NCBI RefSeq assembly: GCF_029892095.1
Contig: NZ_JARZAE010000004.1
Location: 2,542,001 to 2,606,000 of the forward strand
Direction of reading: 5' to 3'
Length of the DNA: 64,000 nt
Source: Kitasatospora sp. MAP12-44
GTDB taxonomy: Bacteria > Actinomycetota > Actinomycetes > Streptomycetales > Streptomycetaceae
Made by a program: the position numbers and the translations under genes. Positions 1-10,119 of the stretch are shown here, piece after piece. The notes under the pieces are model-generated. The model had not been told where the DNA came from. It did no database searches and worked only from the letters and a program-made list of their open reading frames with translations. Numbering within the stretch: the stretch's first letter is position 1; the number at the start of each line of letters is the position of its first letter.

Positions 1-334
1 ATGCCGAATCCCACAGTCCCCGCCCCTCGCCATCACAATGCCCGATGATCATGCCAGTCAGAGCGCGACCGTATCAGAGAGGAGAAGTTGGTGGAGACTA
101 TTTTTCTGGCAGCCTTCGCATGCCTATTCCGCCAGCCGGAAAATGCCACCTGTGAAATTTCCAGCCTAAGGCGACAAGGCGCTAGGGGTCATCTCATACC
201 CTCACTGACCTGCCACTTTTGGCGACAATCGCGCCAGATGGTGCCATATCGGACGCACCTTGCCCCCTTATTTGCCAGCACCGTATCGTCTCGACCTGCA
301 CCCGCTGCGATCCGTCGCATGAGGGGCTTTGTAA

Positions 335-3300
335 ATGTCTAGCAAAGAGGATTTCGTGCCAAGTAAAAGCAGCAAAATGATCGGGCAATTCCCGGTCGGC
401 AAAAAAGCGTCAGCATTCGTGGCCGCGGGAGTGCTCGCCTCCACCGTGTTCGGCGCGACTCCGGCCGCGTTCGCAGCCACCCCGGGCGCGCCCGCGGGAG
501 CCGTCCCCATCCATGCGGCGCCCGCGGCGCCCGCTCCCAAGCAGCCGACCAATCTGTCCGCGATGGAGAGCGGGCAGGGGCCCACGGTGGCGGAGAAGGC
601 GGCCATGGTCGCCGCTGCCGCCCAGGCGCACACGAGCGGCAAGCCGGTCGTGGTGGACGCGCTGACCACCGAGAGCCAGCAGGTGGTGGCGCAGCCCAAG
701 GGCGGGTTCGCGCTGACAGGTAGTCCGAAGCCGGTGCGGACGAAGGAGTCGGGCGTCTGGAAGCCCGTCGACACGACGCTGCGCAAGGGCGCGGACGGCA
801 TGCTGTCGCCGGTGGCGACCGCGTACGGCTCGGTGCGGTTCTCCGGTGGCGGTAGGGCTCCGCTGGCGGTGACGTCCTCCGGTGGCGCCAGCTACTCGGT
901 CTCCTGGCCGACCGCGCTGCCGACGCCGACTGTCAGCGGCGGCACGGCGACGTACGCGGAGGTCCTGCCGGGCGTCGACCTGACGGTGTCGGCCACCGTG
1001 AGCGGCGGCTTCAGTGACGTACTGGTCGTCAAGAACGCTCAGGCCGCGAAGAATCCGGCGCTGGCCGGGCTCAAACTGGCCGCGCAGGTGGCCGGTGGCA
1101 AGCTGGCCGCCGCCAAGGCACAGGACGGGGTCGCGGTCACCGGCGGCGCGGACGGCGCGGTGCTGGAGTCGGCCACGCCGATGATGTGGGACTCCAACAC
1201 GACCCTGCCCGCCGCCGCTGCTCCGCAGGCCAAGAGCGCGGCGCGCGCAGGCGCCCTGACTCAGAGTCAGGCGGTGACTGCCAAGGTCGCCCCCGATGCC
1301 TCGGATGCCGCCCATCCCGGCGCCGCCGCCCGCATCGCCGTCGTCGCCACCAAGGCCGACGCCCACTCGCTGACCCTGATCCCCGACACCAAGTTCCTCA
1401 CCAACGCCGCTGCGGCGTTCCCCGAGTTCATCGACCCGACGTTCAACTGGCACCCCGCGTCGGCTAATTCACCCGCCTTCGACGAGGTGAAGCAGGGCTC
1501 GCCCTGCAACGGCAGCTCACTCTTCAACAACTACAGCTCCGCCGGCGACGGCGGCCAGCTCGGCGTCGGCGTCAACGGCTGGAGCACCTGCCAGGGCATC
1601 ATGCGGACCTACTACCAGTGGTCACTGCCGACCGTGATCTGGGGAGCGGACATCAGCTCCGCAACGGTCAACGCCACCAAGGTCTACTCCGCGTCCTGCA
1701 GTGAGAATCCGACCGTCTCCCTGCACTGGGCGGGCGGCATCGGCTCCGGGACGGACTGGAACAACCAGCCCGGCTATGGCGGTGATATCTCCAGCGCCCA
1801 GTTCGGCCCCTCCTACAACGCCAACTTCTGCCCGGGTAACGGCTCGGTCACCCACAGCCTGGACGTCACATCCCCGATCGCGCAATCCGCGTCCGGGCAC
1901 TGGGGCCAGTTCACCGCGGCCCTGACCGAGGACTCCTACGAGTCCTCCGGCAACGACCTGGGCTTCTCCCGCTTCTCCTCCAACCCGAGCCTGCAGATCT
2001 TCTACAACCTGCACCCCAACACCCCCGGCGCCAGCGACCTTTCGGCCGTCACCGGAGCGGACAACGCGGGCTGCGCCACCAGCACTCCGTACCCGTACAT
2101 CGGCAAGACCATCGCCTCCAACACCCCCGTCCTGAACGCCCACATCTCCGACCCCGACGGCGACGCGCTGCAGGCCAACTTCAAGTACTGGGTGGACGGC
2201 TCCTCCAACACCGCCAGCGGCCTGTCCGGCGACAACCTCGCCAACGGCAGCACCGCCGCCTACTCCCTGCCCTCCTCTTTCATCTCCTCGCTGAGCAACG
2301 GCCAGACCGTCGACTGGCAGACCCAGGTCACCGACGGTGAGGCCTGGTCCGGCTGGTCCCCGGTCTGCCACTTCACCGCCGAGCCCAGCGGCCCGGACAA
2401 CCCCAGCGTCATGCCCAACCCCACCTACCCCAACACCGACAACGGCGGCAAGACCGGCGCCCCCGCCGGCACCGCCACCCAGTTCGTGCTCAACGGCGCC
2501 ACCAACGGCGCACCGGCCACCAAGTTCATCTACCGCCTCGACCAGCAGCCCGCCACCAGCGGCACCCCCGCCAACCAGACCGCCACGATCACCAGCAGCG
2601 GCACCACCGCCGCCACCCCCGCCGCGCACTGGCAACTCGCCGACGGCAGCGGCAGCACCGCCGCGGACACCGCCGGCGGCAAGCCTGCAACCCTTGCCGG
2701 CGGCGCGAGTTGGACCACCACCGACCCGACCCGCGGCACCGCACTCACCCTCAACGGCACCAGTGCACTGGCCGCCACCACCGGACCAGTGCTGAACACC
2801 GCCTCCTCCTACTCGGTGTCCGCCTGGGTCAAGCTCGCTGACACCTCCACCTTCCGCACCTTCGTCTCCCAGGGCGGTGCGAACGCGGCCTCCTTCTACC
2901 TCCAGTACTCCCCCTCGGCGGGCGGCTGGTCCTTCGTCTCCCCGAGCATCGACAACGGGGCCGCGCCGGCCTTCTACTCCGCGTCCACCACCAGCGCCCC
3001 GGCGCTGAACACCTGGACCCAGCTGACCGGTGTCTTCAACTCCGCCACCGGCGCCATGAGCCTCTACGTCAACGGCGCCCTGGCCGCCACCGGCACCAAC
3101 CCCAGCCCCTGGAACGCCACCGGGCCGCTGGCCATCGGTGGTGTGAAGCTGGCCGGCGGGGCCACCAACAACTTCGCCAGCGGAGCGGTCAGCGACGTCC
3201 AGACCTACTCCCGGGCACTGACCGCCGCCGAGATCAGCACCGCCTACTCCTCCCCCTACGCGGCCGTCAGCCTCAACCCGCTCGCCGCCGGCCCCCACAC

Positions 3301-6300
3301 CCTGTGGACCGCCGCCCTCGACGCGGCCGGCGACCTCTCGGGCATGAGCGCCTACCGCTTCATGACCTCAGGTCACCCCAACACCACCTGCGCCACCCTC
3401 GTCGCCTGCCTCAACAACGTCGCGATCAGCTCGGACTCCAACATGGGCCAGGCTTCGGCGGACGGCGGCGGCTACAGCTACTCCGCGAACGACCTGGCCA
3501 ACGCCGGCTGGAACTCGGGCGGCAAGGTCACCGTCGACGGTGCCACGTTCACCCTGCCCGCGTTCGGTAGCGGCCAGGCGGACAACGTGCTGGCCGCCAA
3601 CCAGACCGTCAACCTCACCCCGACGCCCACCAGCACCGGCAGCGCCCTGGTCTTCCTCGCCTCCACGACCAACGGCAGCCTCGCGGCGCCGGGCGCCGTC
3701 ACGAACGACGCGGCACCCTATGTGCCGGCCGGCACCGGAGTGTCGGGCACGTACTGCTTCGACTCCACCAACCCGGCGGCGTACTGCCCCGCCAGCGGCG
3801 TGATCACCTACACCGACAACTCCACCCAGCCCTACTCCCTCGTCGTCCCGGACTGGATCAGCGGACCCGCCTCGCTGGCCGCGGTCAGCCTTCCGCACTG
3901 GAACAACCCCGCCGGGCAGTCGACAGCGCAGAGCCCGAAGATCTACCCGTTCTCGGTGCAGTTGCAGGCCGGGAAGACGATCGCCTCGGTCACCCTGCCG
4001 GATGTCGGCACGCAGCCGGCCAGTATGGGTCTGCACGTCTTCGGCGTGTCCACCCGCAACACCACCACCGGCACCGCCGAGGTCAACGGCACCAGCCCGG
4101 CCGCGCCCAGCGGGCAGTCCTGGACCGCCTCTTGGGGAACTCCGACCGAGGGCAACTACTCGCTGGCCGGTCAGAGCGGCAACTTCGCCAACCAGACCAT
4201 CCGCGTCAACGTCAAGCCGTCCGTGTCCGGTAACACCCTGCGGATCAAACTCGACAACGCCCTGACCAACCTCCCCCTGGTGGTCGGCCACGCGACAGTC
4301 GCGGTCGCCTCCAACGGCACTTCGGCGGCGGCGGCGGGTGCCACCACCAACCTGACCTTCGGCGGCGGCGCCGGCGTCACCGTCCCCGTGGGCGGCATGG
4401 TCTACAGCGACCCGCTGCCGTACACCGTCACCTCCAGCAAGAACCTCCTGGTCTCCTTCAGCTTCACCAACTCCATGCCGACCATGGCCATGAACCCGTG
4501 GGCCAACACCGCCTACTCGTTCCTGTCTCCCACCGGCTCGGGCGACCAGACCACCGACACCACCGGCAGCGCCTACTCCGGCGCCTGGGGATCGTTCACC
4601 GACTTCCTCACCAACCTGGACGTCGCCACCACCAACGTCCCCACCCAGGCAGTCCTCGGAGACGGCCTCGTGGACCCGGGCCAGCCCGGCACCGCACCCG
4701 TCATCTCCACCACCGCCGTCCACCTCGCCGCCGACCTCGCAGCCGCCCAGTCGTCCTCCGCCACGCCGTCCAGCACCATCGACGAGAGCGTGGTGGGCGA
4801 CCAGGTCATGCAGGACAACGCCGTCGGCATGTACGGCGGACCGTCCGCCCTGTCCCGGATCGACCGCGACATCCTCGACCAGCCCGGCCTGACCACCGTC
4901 GTCCTCAACCAGGGCCTCCAGGACCTCCTCCACGGCCAGAGCGCCGACAACATGACCGGCAACGCCTACACGCAGTTGCTGGGCTACCTCAGCAACGCCG
5001 GTATCGCCATCGAGGTGGTCGGACTGACTCCGTGCGACGGCTACACCGGCGACAAGGCCACCGACAACAGCGCCAACGACCCGTGCACCAGCACGGTCGA
5101 CCACAACCGCACCACCGTCAACACCTGGCTCACCGGCGCCCTGGGCTTGGCCTGGTACAGCACCCCGGCCCTCTACTACATCAACCCTGACACCGCTGTC
5201 GGCACGCCAGAGACCAGCAACGGCGAAACGAAGCTCAACACCAACGCGGCCGCCGGCACCGACCATGTGAACCTCAGCACAGCCGGCTACGGAGCCCTCA
5301 CCTCCGCCATTCTCGGGGCGGTGGACAGCTGGCAGCTCAACGACGGCGCCATAGGCGGGGGCACCGCGAGCGACACCGCCTCCAACAGTGGTAATACCTA
5401 CCTCGCCAACAACCCCGCCATCGGGCAGGCCCCCCTCACGCTGAACGGCGGCTACAGCTGGACGGCCGACCCCACCAGAGGCACCGTCCTCAGCCTTGAC
5501 GGCACCACCGCCTACGGCAGCGGCACCACCAGCAACGGCCCCGTCCTCAACACCGCAGGCAGTTTCACGGTGTCCGCCTGGGCCAACCTCGCCAGCACGC
5601 CCACCGCTAACGCCACCATCGCCTCCGAGGACGGCACCCAGAACTCGGGCTTCTACCTCCAGTACAACGCCGCGGTCAAAAGCTGGTGCCTGACCACCAT
5701 GGCCAGCGACACAGCGACCTCCACCGGCAGCGGCCTGTCGCCCTGCTCCACCAGCAACACCACCCCCGGCACCTGGACTCACCTGGTCGGCGTCTACAAC
5801 GCCACCACCCAGACCGCCCAGCTCTACGTCAACGGCACCCTCGCCGCCACCACCACTGGTCTGACGAACTGGGCCGCCACCGGCAACTTCACCATCGGAG
5901 CCGCCCTCTACCACGGCACCCGGACCGACTACTTCCCCGGCATGATCAGCGGCGCGCAGGCCTGGAACTACCCCGTCACCGCCCCCCAGGTCACCGCCCT
6001 TTACCAGCAGATCAGCAACAACCCCGGCAGCAGCCAGGCCGCTCCCGGGACCGAGAGCGGACAGACGCGCAGCGCAGGAGCCACCGGCACCTGGGGCAGC
6101 CCGTCCTTGGCTGCGACGATCCCCGGAGCCACCTCGGTCAGCTCCGCGGGCATGCCCAACGGCGACACCGTCTACATCACCCTGGCCGGCGGCCAGGAGT
6201 ACGCCCAGTGGCACTACGCGAACGCGACTCCTGCCTGGAGCCCCGTCACCCTCATCAACACCACCAGCAGCACCGGCGTGCGCTACACGAACATCAGCGC

Positions 6301-6922
6301 CGTTGCGGCCACCGCGGACGGCACCGGGACGCTCCAGATCCTGTCCCTGACCGGTGGCGCCCTTGAGCACCAGACCTGGACCGCCAAGGCCGGTTGGAGC
6401 TATCTCAACTCCCCGCCCGGTGGCGCCACCAACGTCACCGCGATCTCCGCGGCTGGACTCAACGACGGCTCCGCGCAGTTCATGTCGGTCGTCGGCGGGG
6501 TCGAGTACCACCAGATCCGCAACGCCGACGGCACCTGGGGCGGCTACAACATGCTCGGCAACTCCGGGGTCACCGCCGTCGCCGCAGCGGCCCTGCCCAA
6601 TGGCAGCACGCAGTTCCTGTCCGTCGTCGGCACGGTCGAATACCACCAGATCCGCAACGCCGACGGCACCTGGAGCGCCTTCGGCCTGCTCGGCAACTCC
6701 GGCGTCACCGCCGTCTCGGCGGCCGGCGACGCTGACGGGAGCACCCAGTTCCTCTCGGTGAGCGGCGCCACCGTCCACTGGCAGATGCGCAACCCCGACG
6801 GCACCTGGAGTGCCTACACCCCGCTGCCCAGCTCGGTGAGCGCTGCGACCATCGCCGGCTACCCCGGCGCAACCGCGAGCAACGGCTGGGACAACACCAC
6901 CCAGCTCATGACGATCGACTGA
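335..6922 (+). CDS. Giant secreted LamG / SGNH-like protein
   Basis: Encodes 2195 residues. An N-terminal signal peptide is visible: basic GKK followed by a hydrophobic stretch and AFA-A around residue 47. A Cys-containing beta-rich region (about 340-560) resembles DNRLRE-type domains. LamG-like concanavalin folds lie at about 763-985 and 1664-1895. Between them, about 1438-1660, is an SGNH/GDSL-hydrolase-like stretch (LGDGLVDPG, VVLNQGLQDLL, DHVNLSTAGYGAL), but the nucleophile Ser of the GDS block reads Gly. The C-terminus (from about 2030) has three 45-residue repeats built around EYHQIRNADGTW-type sequences. GAGGGG at 321-326 is a well-placed ribosome binding site. Probably an exported carbohydrate- or surface-binding protein; catalytic activity is doubtful. 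A hairpin terminator follows. Confidence 0.85.
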   Translation: MSSKEDFVPSKSSKMIGQFPVGKKASAFVAAGVLASTVFGATPAAFAATPGAPAGAVPIHAAPAAPAPKQPTNLSAMESGQGPTVAEKAAMVAAAAQAHTSGKPVVVDALTTESQQVVAQPKGGFALTGSPKPVRTKESGVWKPVDTTLRKGADGMLSPVATAYGSVRFSGGGRAPLAVTSSGGASYSVSWPTALPTPTVSGGTATYAEVLPGVDLTVSATVSGGFSDVLVVKNAQAAKNPALAGLKLAAQVAGGKLAAAKAQDGVAVTGGADGAVLESATPMMWDSNTTLPAAAAPQAKSAARAGALTQSQAVTAKVAPDASDAAHPGAAARIAVVATKADAHSLTLIPDTKFLTNAAAAFPEFIDPTFNWHPASANSPAFDEVKQGSPCNGSSLFNNYSSAGDGGQLGVGVNGWSTCQGIMRTYYQWSLPTVIWGADISSATVNATKVYSASCSENPTVSLHWAGGIGSGTDWNNQPGYGGDISSAQFGPSYNANFCPGNGSVTHSLDVTSPIAQSASGHWGQFTAALTEDSYESSGNDLGFSRFSSNPSLQIFYNLHPNTPGASDLSAVTGADNAGCATSTPYPYIGKTIASNTPVLNAHISDPDGDALQANFKYWVDGSSNTASGLSGDNLANGSTAAYSLPSSFISSLSNGQTVDWQTQVTDGEAWSGWSPVCHFTAEPSGPDNPSVMPNPTYPNTDNGGKTGAPAGTATQFVLNGATNGAPATKFIYRLDQQPATSGTPANQTATITSSGTTAATPAAHWQLADGSGSTAADTAGGKPATLAGGASWTTTDPTRGTALTLNGTSALAATTGPVLNTASSYSVSAWVKLADTSTFRTFVSQGGANAASFYLQYSPSAGGWSFVSPSIDNGAAPAFYSASTTSAPALNTWTQLTGVFNSATGAMSLYVNGALAATGTNPSPWNATGPLAIGGVKLAGGATNNFASGAVSDVQTYSRALTAAEISTAYSSPYAAVSLNPLAAGPHTLWTAALDAAGDLSGMSAYRFMTSGHPNTTCATLVACLNNVAISSDSNMGQASADGGGYSYSANDLANAGWNSGGKVTVDGATFTLPAFGSGQADNVLAANQTVNLTPTPTSTGSALVFLASTTNGSLAAPGAVTNDAAPYVPAGTGVSGTYCFDSTNPAAYCPASGVITYTDNSTQPYSLVVPDWISGPASLAAVSLPHWNNPAGQSTAQSPKIYPFSVQLQAGKTIASVTLPDVGTQPASMGLHVFGVSTRNTTTGTAEVNGTSPAAPSGQSWTASWGTPTEGNYSLAGQSGNFANQTIRVNVKPSVSGNTLRIKLDNALTNLPLVVGHATVAVASNGTSAAAAGATTNLTFGGGAGVTVPVGGMVYSDPLPYTVTSSKNLLVSFSFTNSMPTMAMNPWANTAYSFLSPTGSGDQTTDTTGSAYSGAWGSFTDFLTNLDVATTNVPTQAVLGDGLVDPGQPGTAPVISTTAVHLAADLAAAQSSSATPSSTIDESVVGDQVMQDNAVGMYGGPSALSRIDRDILDQPGLTTVVLNQGLQDLLHGQSADNMTGNAYTQLLGYLSNAGIAIEVVGLTPCDGYTGDKATDNSANDPCTSTVDHNRTTVNTWLTGALGLAWYSTPALYYINPDTAVGTPETSNGETKLNTNAAAGTDHVNLSTAGYGALTSAILGAVDSWQLNDGAIGGGTASDTASNSGNTYLANNPAIGQAPLTLNGGYSWTADPTRGTVLSLDGTTAYGSGTTSNGPVLNTAGSFTVSAWANLASTPTANATIASEDGTQNSGFYLQYNAAVKSWCLTTMASDTATSTGSGLSPCSTSNTTPGTWTHLVGVYNATTQTAQLYVNGTLAATTTGLTNWAATGNFTIGAALYHGTRTDYFPGMISGAQAWNYPVTAPQVTALYQQISNNPGSSQAAPGTESGQTRSAGATGTWGSPSLAATIPGATSVSSAGMPNGDTVYITLAGGQEYAQWHYANATPAWSPVTLINTTSSTGVRYTNISAVAATADGTGTLQILSLTGGALEHQTWTAKAGWSYLNSPPGGATNVTAISAAGLNDGSAQFMSVVGGVEYHQIRNADGTWGGYNMLGNSGVTAVAAAALPNGSTQFLSVVGTVEYHQIRNADGTWSAFGLLGNSGVTAVSAAGDADGSTQFLSVSGATVHWQMRNPDGTWSAYTPLPSSVSAATIAGYPGATASNGWDNTTQLMTID

Positions 6923-6952
6923 CGCTAGACCGCACCACCTGATCCGTCCCCA

Positions 6953-6984
6953 GGGCCGGGCGCTCCCCCAGGAGCGCCCGGCCC
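6953..6984 (+). terminator. Strong intrinsic hairpin terminator
   Basis: A perfect 14-bp inverted repeat (GGGCCGGGCGCTCC / its complement) with a 4-nt loop begins 30 bp after the stop codon of the giant secreted protein and is followed by GTTTCTG. The next 280 bp hold no gene I can support. Confidence 0.85.
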
Positions 6985-7264
6985 GTTTCTGTGTACTAGC
7001 AGAGCCGGCAAGGGCGGACTGCCGCGGCGAGGGCGGCTCGGTCCTCCTGCCGCTGCGCGGTCACGGGCTGTGGTGCCGCAGGCTGCGCTACCACGGGCTG
7101 CGGCGGCGTCTGCGGCGGCGCGGGTACGGTCCCGGACAGTGTCCTCGGCCATGCGGCGTGCCCGGGAACTACGGCTGCTGGCCGCTCGCCATGCGCCCTA
7201 GCCCCGGTGCGGGTCACCGGATCCGGGTGGTGCGGGGTCACCGTCCCCCGGCGATCATGGCGGC

Positions 7265-7534
7265 ATGGACCTGGCATCCGCCCCGTACCTGATCCGGATC
7301 AACGGACACCTCGGCGCCACCGTACTGTCGGCGTTCCCGGCGCTGGCGCCGCGGCGGCACGGCGCCCAGACTGTGCTCATCGGCCTGCTGGACCGGTCGG
7401 CGCTGTACGGCGTGCTGGCCGAGATCGAGGCGCTCGGCCTGGACCTGCTGGAGATCCGAAAGCTCACCCCACAGCTCACCTCAGCAGAACCGGGTCACCG
7501 CAGCCATGAAGGATCAATCCACAGGAGACCATGA
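7265..7534 (+). CDS. Small conserved actinobacterial protein (89 aa)
   Basis: A short protein beginning MDLASAPYLIRINGHLG, with a repeated hydrophobic pattern and IGLLDRSALYGVLAEIEALGLDLLEI. From memory, similar small proteins that precede other genes in Streptomyces share the YLIRI..GHLG and DRSALYGVL..IEALGL blocks; their function is unknown. Its TGA stop (7532-7534) overlaps the start region of the YceI gene, so the two are probably co-translated. No signal peptide or membrane segment is seen. Confidence 0.6.
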   Translation: MDLASAPYLIRINGHLGATVLSAFPALAPRRHGAQTVLIGLLDRSALYGVLAEIEALGLDLLEIRKLTPQLTSAEPGHRSHEGSIHRRP

Positions 7535-8061
7535 TGACCACCACAGCCCCGACGCCGGGCCGGTATGACATCGATGTCCTGCGTTCCCAGATCAGCTTCA
7601 CCACCAAGCACCTGTTCGGGCTCGGCACGGTCCGCGGCAGCTTCCGGCTGCGCGGCGGCACCGTCTCCCTCGCCGAGCCGCTGACCGCGAGCCGCGTGGA
7701 CGCCGTCGCGGACGCGGCGAGTTGCGACACCGGCAACAAGAACCGGGACCGCCAAGTCCTGTCCAAGACGCTGCTGGACACCGCCGGCTACCCGGACATC
7801 GTCTTCACCTCCACCGGGGCCGCACAGGACGAGACCGGCGGGTGGACGCTCCAGGGACTGCTCACCGCGCGCGGTGTCCGAGCACCCGTCACCTTCACCG
7901 TGGCGAAGGCCGAAGTCGACGGGGAGGAGATCGCGGTGGAGGCCACCGCGACCGTCGACCGCTACGCCCACGGCGTCACCAAGCTCAAGGGCTTGGCCGC
8001 GCGGCGCCTGCAGTTGACGGCGACCGTCCGCGCCCGACGCACCGACGACGGTCCCGCCTAG
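7534..8061 (+). CDS. YceI-family lipocalin-like protein
   Basis: About 175 residues with the YceI family layout: an opening YDIDVLRSQISFTTKHLFG, a central VDAVADAASCDTGNKNRDR, a FTSTGAAQ strand, and a closing RYAHGVTKLKGLAARRLQLT. Members form a beta-barrel that binds isoprenoid-type lipids; bacterial roles range from stress response to unknown. No signal peptide is present, so this copy is probably cytoplasmic. AGGAG lies just before two consecutive ATG codons (7531 and 7534); the second gives the better spacing. It overlaps the stop of the preceding small gene. Confidence 0.85.
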   Translation: MTTTAPTPGRYDIDVLRSQISFTTKHLFGLGTVRGSFRLRGGTVSLAEPLTASRVDAVADAASCDTGNKNRDRQVLSKTLLDTAGYPDIVFTSTGAAQDETGGWTLQGLLTARGVRAPVTFTVAKAEVDGEEIAVEATATVDRYAHGVTKLKGLAARRLQLTATVRARRTDDGPA

Positions 8062-8065
8062 CTGC

Positions 8066-8293
8066 TCAGGCCCGGCGGCGGGCGGCGATGCCGGCGGCGG
8101 CTGCGCCGAGCAGGAGTGCCGTGCCGACCGGCGAGGCCCAGGGGTGGCGGCCGAACAGGGCCAGGCCGCTCATGACGACGGCGAGCGCGGCCGACGAGGA
8201 CGCCGCGGCCCACAGCCATTCCCGGTTCAGGAGGGCGAAGACGGCGCGCACTGCGCAGAGTGCGGCCACCAACCCCACTGCCAGGGTGATCAC
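8066..8293 (-). CDS. Small membrane protein (75 aa)
   Basis: Two to three hydrophobic segments (ITLAVGLVAALCAV, AAASSSAALAVVMSGLALFG, VGTALLLGAAAAGIAA) with a basic tail ARRRA. GTG start at 8293 overlaps the stop of a 28-codon hydrophobic ORF upstream (GTGA), suggesting translational coupling. No recognised family. It faces the YceI gene tail to tail with a 4-bp gap. Confidence 0.5.
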   Translation of the reverse strand: MITLAVGLVAALCAVRAVFALLNREWLWAAASSSAALAVVMSGLALFGRHPWASPVGTALLLGAAAAGIAARRRA

Positions 8294-8376
8294 TTGACGA
8301 TCAGCTCATGGACCGCACCCATGATGAGCGCGATGGATCCCAACACGATCGCGATCCAGCCGGCGAGCAGGAACAT
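8290..8376 (-). CDS. 28-codon hydrophobic ORF, possibly a remnant
   Basis: Reads MFLLAGWIAIVLGSIALIMG and then AVHELIVK, a single membrane helix with a charged tail. It is coupled by GTGA to the 75-aa membrane protein. It begins about where recognisable RHS-like sequence ends, so it may be the surviving C-terminus of a membrane protein cut by the rearrangement that truncated the RHS gene. Could also be a genuine tiny gene. Confidence 0.3.
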   Translation of the reverse strand: MFLLAGWIAIVLGSIALIMGAVHELIVK

Positions 8377-9548
8377 GCCCTGCTGCGCGTGTCGTCGCGC
8401 ACCAGCGTGCTCGAGTGACCGCCCAGGTTGATGACGGCGTTCTGCCCCGCCCAGCACTGGTCACCGGAGTTGGTGATGCCGTCCTTCGCGCAGGACTGGT
8501 AGCTGCGCTCGATGAACCCGGGCTGGTAGTCCCAGCCCTCGCCCACCCAGGACGCCTGCGCGTTCTGCGAGGAGGTCTTGCCGTCCACCGACGAGGAGTT
8601 GTAGGACAGCGACACCGACGGTGCGGTACCGCCGAGCGCCGGCGGCACCTGGATCGGGTACGAGTAGGTGAAGCTGCCGATGTTGGTTCCGGCACCCCAG
8701 GAATCCGACGGCGAGAGCGGTGAGGCCGTGTAGGTGCCCGTGGTACCGGACAGCGCGGTCGTGGCCGCCAGCACCATCGGCGTCGCGGTCGGAGCCGATG
8801 CCTGGACGAAGCTCGCCTGCGTCACCACACCGGCCTTCGCGGCCGGGGTCGCGGCGGGGAGGGTGACCTCGGCGGTCAGCACGCCCATCTTCGGGTCCAC
8901 GCTCGACGCCACCGGCGTCTGCCGGCGACATTCCGCCGCCTGCGGCGTCGTCAGCGCACAGGCCGGCAGCGCCACCAGACGCGTGCGGTCCTCGTTCACC
9001 GAGTCCTGCAGTGCCCTCAGGTCCAACGCGAGCTTGACCGTGCCACCCGTGCCACCCACGACAGCGGCGGTGTCGGTCAGCGCGATCACCGGACCGGTCG
9101 TACCCGCCGCCTTGCCCTGGGCGCTGTCGGTCACCTGGACCGTGACCGCATGCCCGGCGTCACCGCTCCCGGCGGCCACCTTGACGGGCAACTGCCCGGC
9201 CTGCACGGCGGCCCCGCCCAGCGTCACCGTCGTCGAACCCGACGGCGCGGAGGGCGCCGAGGGCTTGTACGTCCCCGGCACCGGGAACGCCGGAGCCTTC
9301 GGTGCCGACGGCACCACGTTCTTGCCCTTCACCGACTTCTGCGACACCAGAGGCGTCGTCGGCGTCCACACATTCCCATGCGGCCGATGAGCCGCCAACG
9401 CCGAGGCGTCCGGCACCGCCAACAGGCTCGACAACAACACCCACAGGAGCATGAAAATGCTCAACCGTCGGTGTCTGCCCCCCCGCGACCATTGCCCCGC
9501 TGGCGTCTCCGTGCGCCATGGACCCACGTCGGTCTCCCGATCAGTCAA
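8301..9548 (-). pseudogene. Truncated RHS/YD-repeat-type exported protein, N-terminal remnant
   Basis: The first about 385 residues look like the N-terminus of streptomycete RHS-repeat (polymorphic-toxin-type) proteins. There is a signal anchor (FMLLWVLLSSLLAVPDASALA), then beta-rich repeats, then FTYSYPIQVPPALGGTAPSVSLSYNSSSVDG, WVGEGWDYQPGFIERSYQSC and LGGHSSTLVRDD in separate blocks. After LVRDD (about 8400) the reading changes to low-complexity SRACSCSPAG sequence and stops. Full proteins of this kind exceed 1500 residues, so all YD repeats and the toxin tip are gone. The displayed start is TTG; an internal start is possible. Confidence 0.75.
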
Positions 9549-9823
9549 TATCTCTTCACAAGTTCACAATTGAGCACCTAAGAAAATGTTAAGGACGCAC
9601 GATTCGAGCAGATCATACGGAAAGGGACATGCTGACCAACCGTCGGATGGATCGTTATCGGATCGCAGCCACGAAATACCCCCCATGCGAGAGACGCGCA
9701 TGTCTCACCGTCAACAAAAATGTGACCGGTCGACAGGGGAGATAAATGACGCGATGTCATATCGCTTAGAGGGAAACGCCGCTGCACAGAATTGCCGAGC
9801 CGTCATTGTTTAGACTCCACCCC

Positions 9824-10060
9824 ATGACCACCACCGAAGCACCGACCGGAGAGCAGCCGTTCAGCAGGATCAAGGTCCGGGTCACCGGGCTGGTCTTCTG
9901 CGGCACCGAAGTCGCGCTGCTGCGCCGCACCCGCGAGGACAAGGGCACGGTCCACTACACGACCATCGGCGGCATCCTCTGCCGGCTCAGCTCCCCGCAG
10001 AGCCCACTCCCGGCATTCGAGCTGGAACCGATCACCGACGCGAACTACACCTGGATCTGA
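9824..10060 (+). pseudogene. Nudix hydrolase with internal deletion
   Basis: Starts as a typical streptomycete Nudix protein (MTTTEAPTG..., then VRVTGLVFCGTEVALLRRTRE, TVHYTTIGG). The Nudix box itself is missing: after TIGG the frame jumps to ILCRLSSPQS and then to what looks like the C-terminal tail ITDANYTWI. At 78 residues it is about half the usual length. Best read as a decayed gene with an in-frame internal deletion. A terminator for the opposite strand follows directly. Confidence 0.6.
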
Positions 10061-10081
10061 TGCGTGTGTGACGGATCAAGG

Positions 10082-10119
10082 AAAAAGCCCCTCCCTCGCC
10101 GGTCAGCGAGGTGAGGGGC
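10082..10119 (-). terminator. Intrinsic terminator of the rnpB fragment
   Basis: On the minus strand the arms GCCCCTC and CTCGC/GCGAG pair, close with GAGGGGC, and are followed by TTTTTCC: a canonical G+C hairpin with a T run. It lies immediately after the RNase P RNA 3'-end match, as expected for an rnpB terminator. Confidence 0.75.

Noticed and set aside
3368..6778. 1136-residue minus-strand open frame, and a similar one at 1622-3298
   Set aside because: Gly/Val/Arg-rich antisense shadows of the secreted LamG protein, caused by high GC at third codon positions.
6985..7264. Minus-strand frames after the secreted protein gene (6925-7152, 6996-7277)
   Set aside because: Ala/Pro/Gln-rich composition could be a protein remnant, but there is no start signal or recognisable family, so no gene is claimed.
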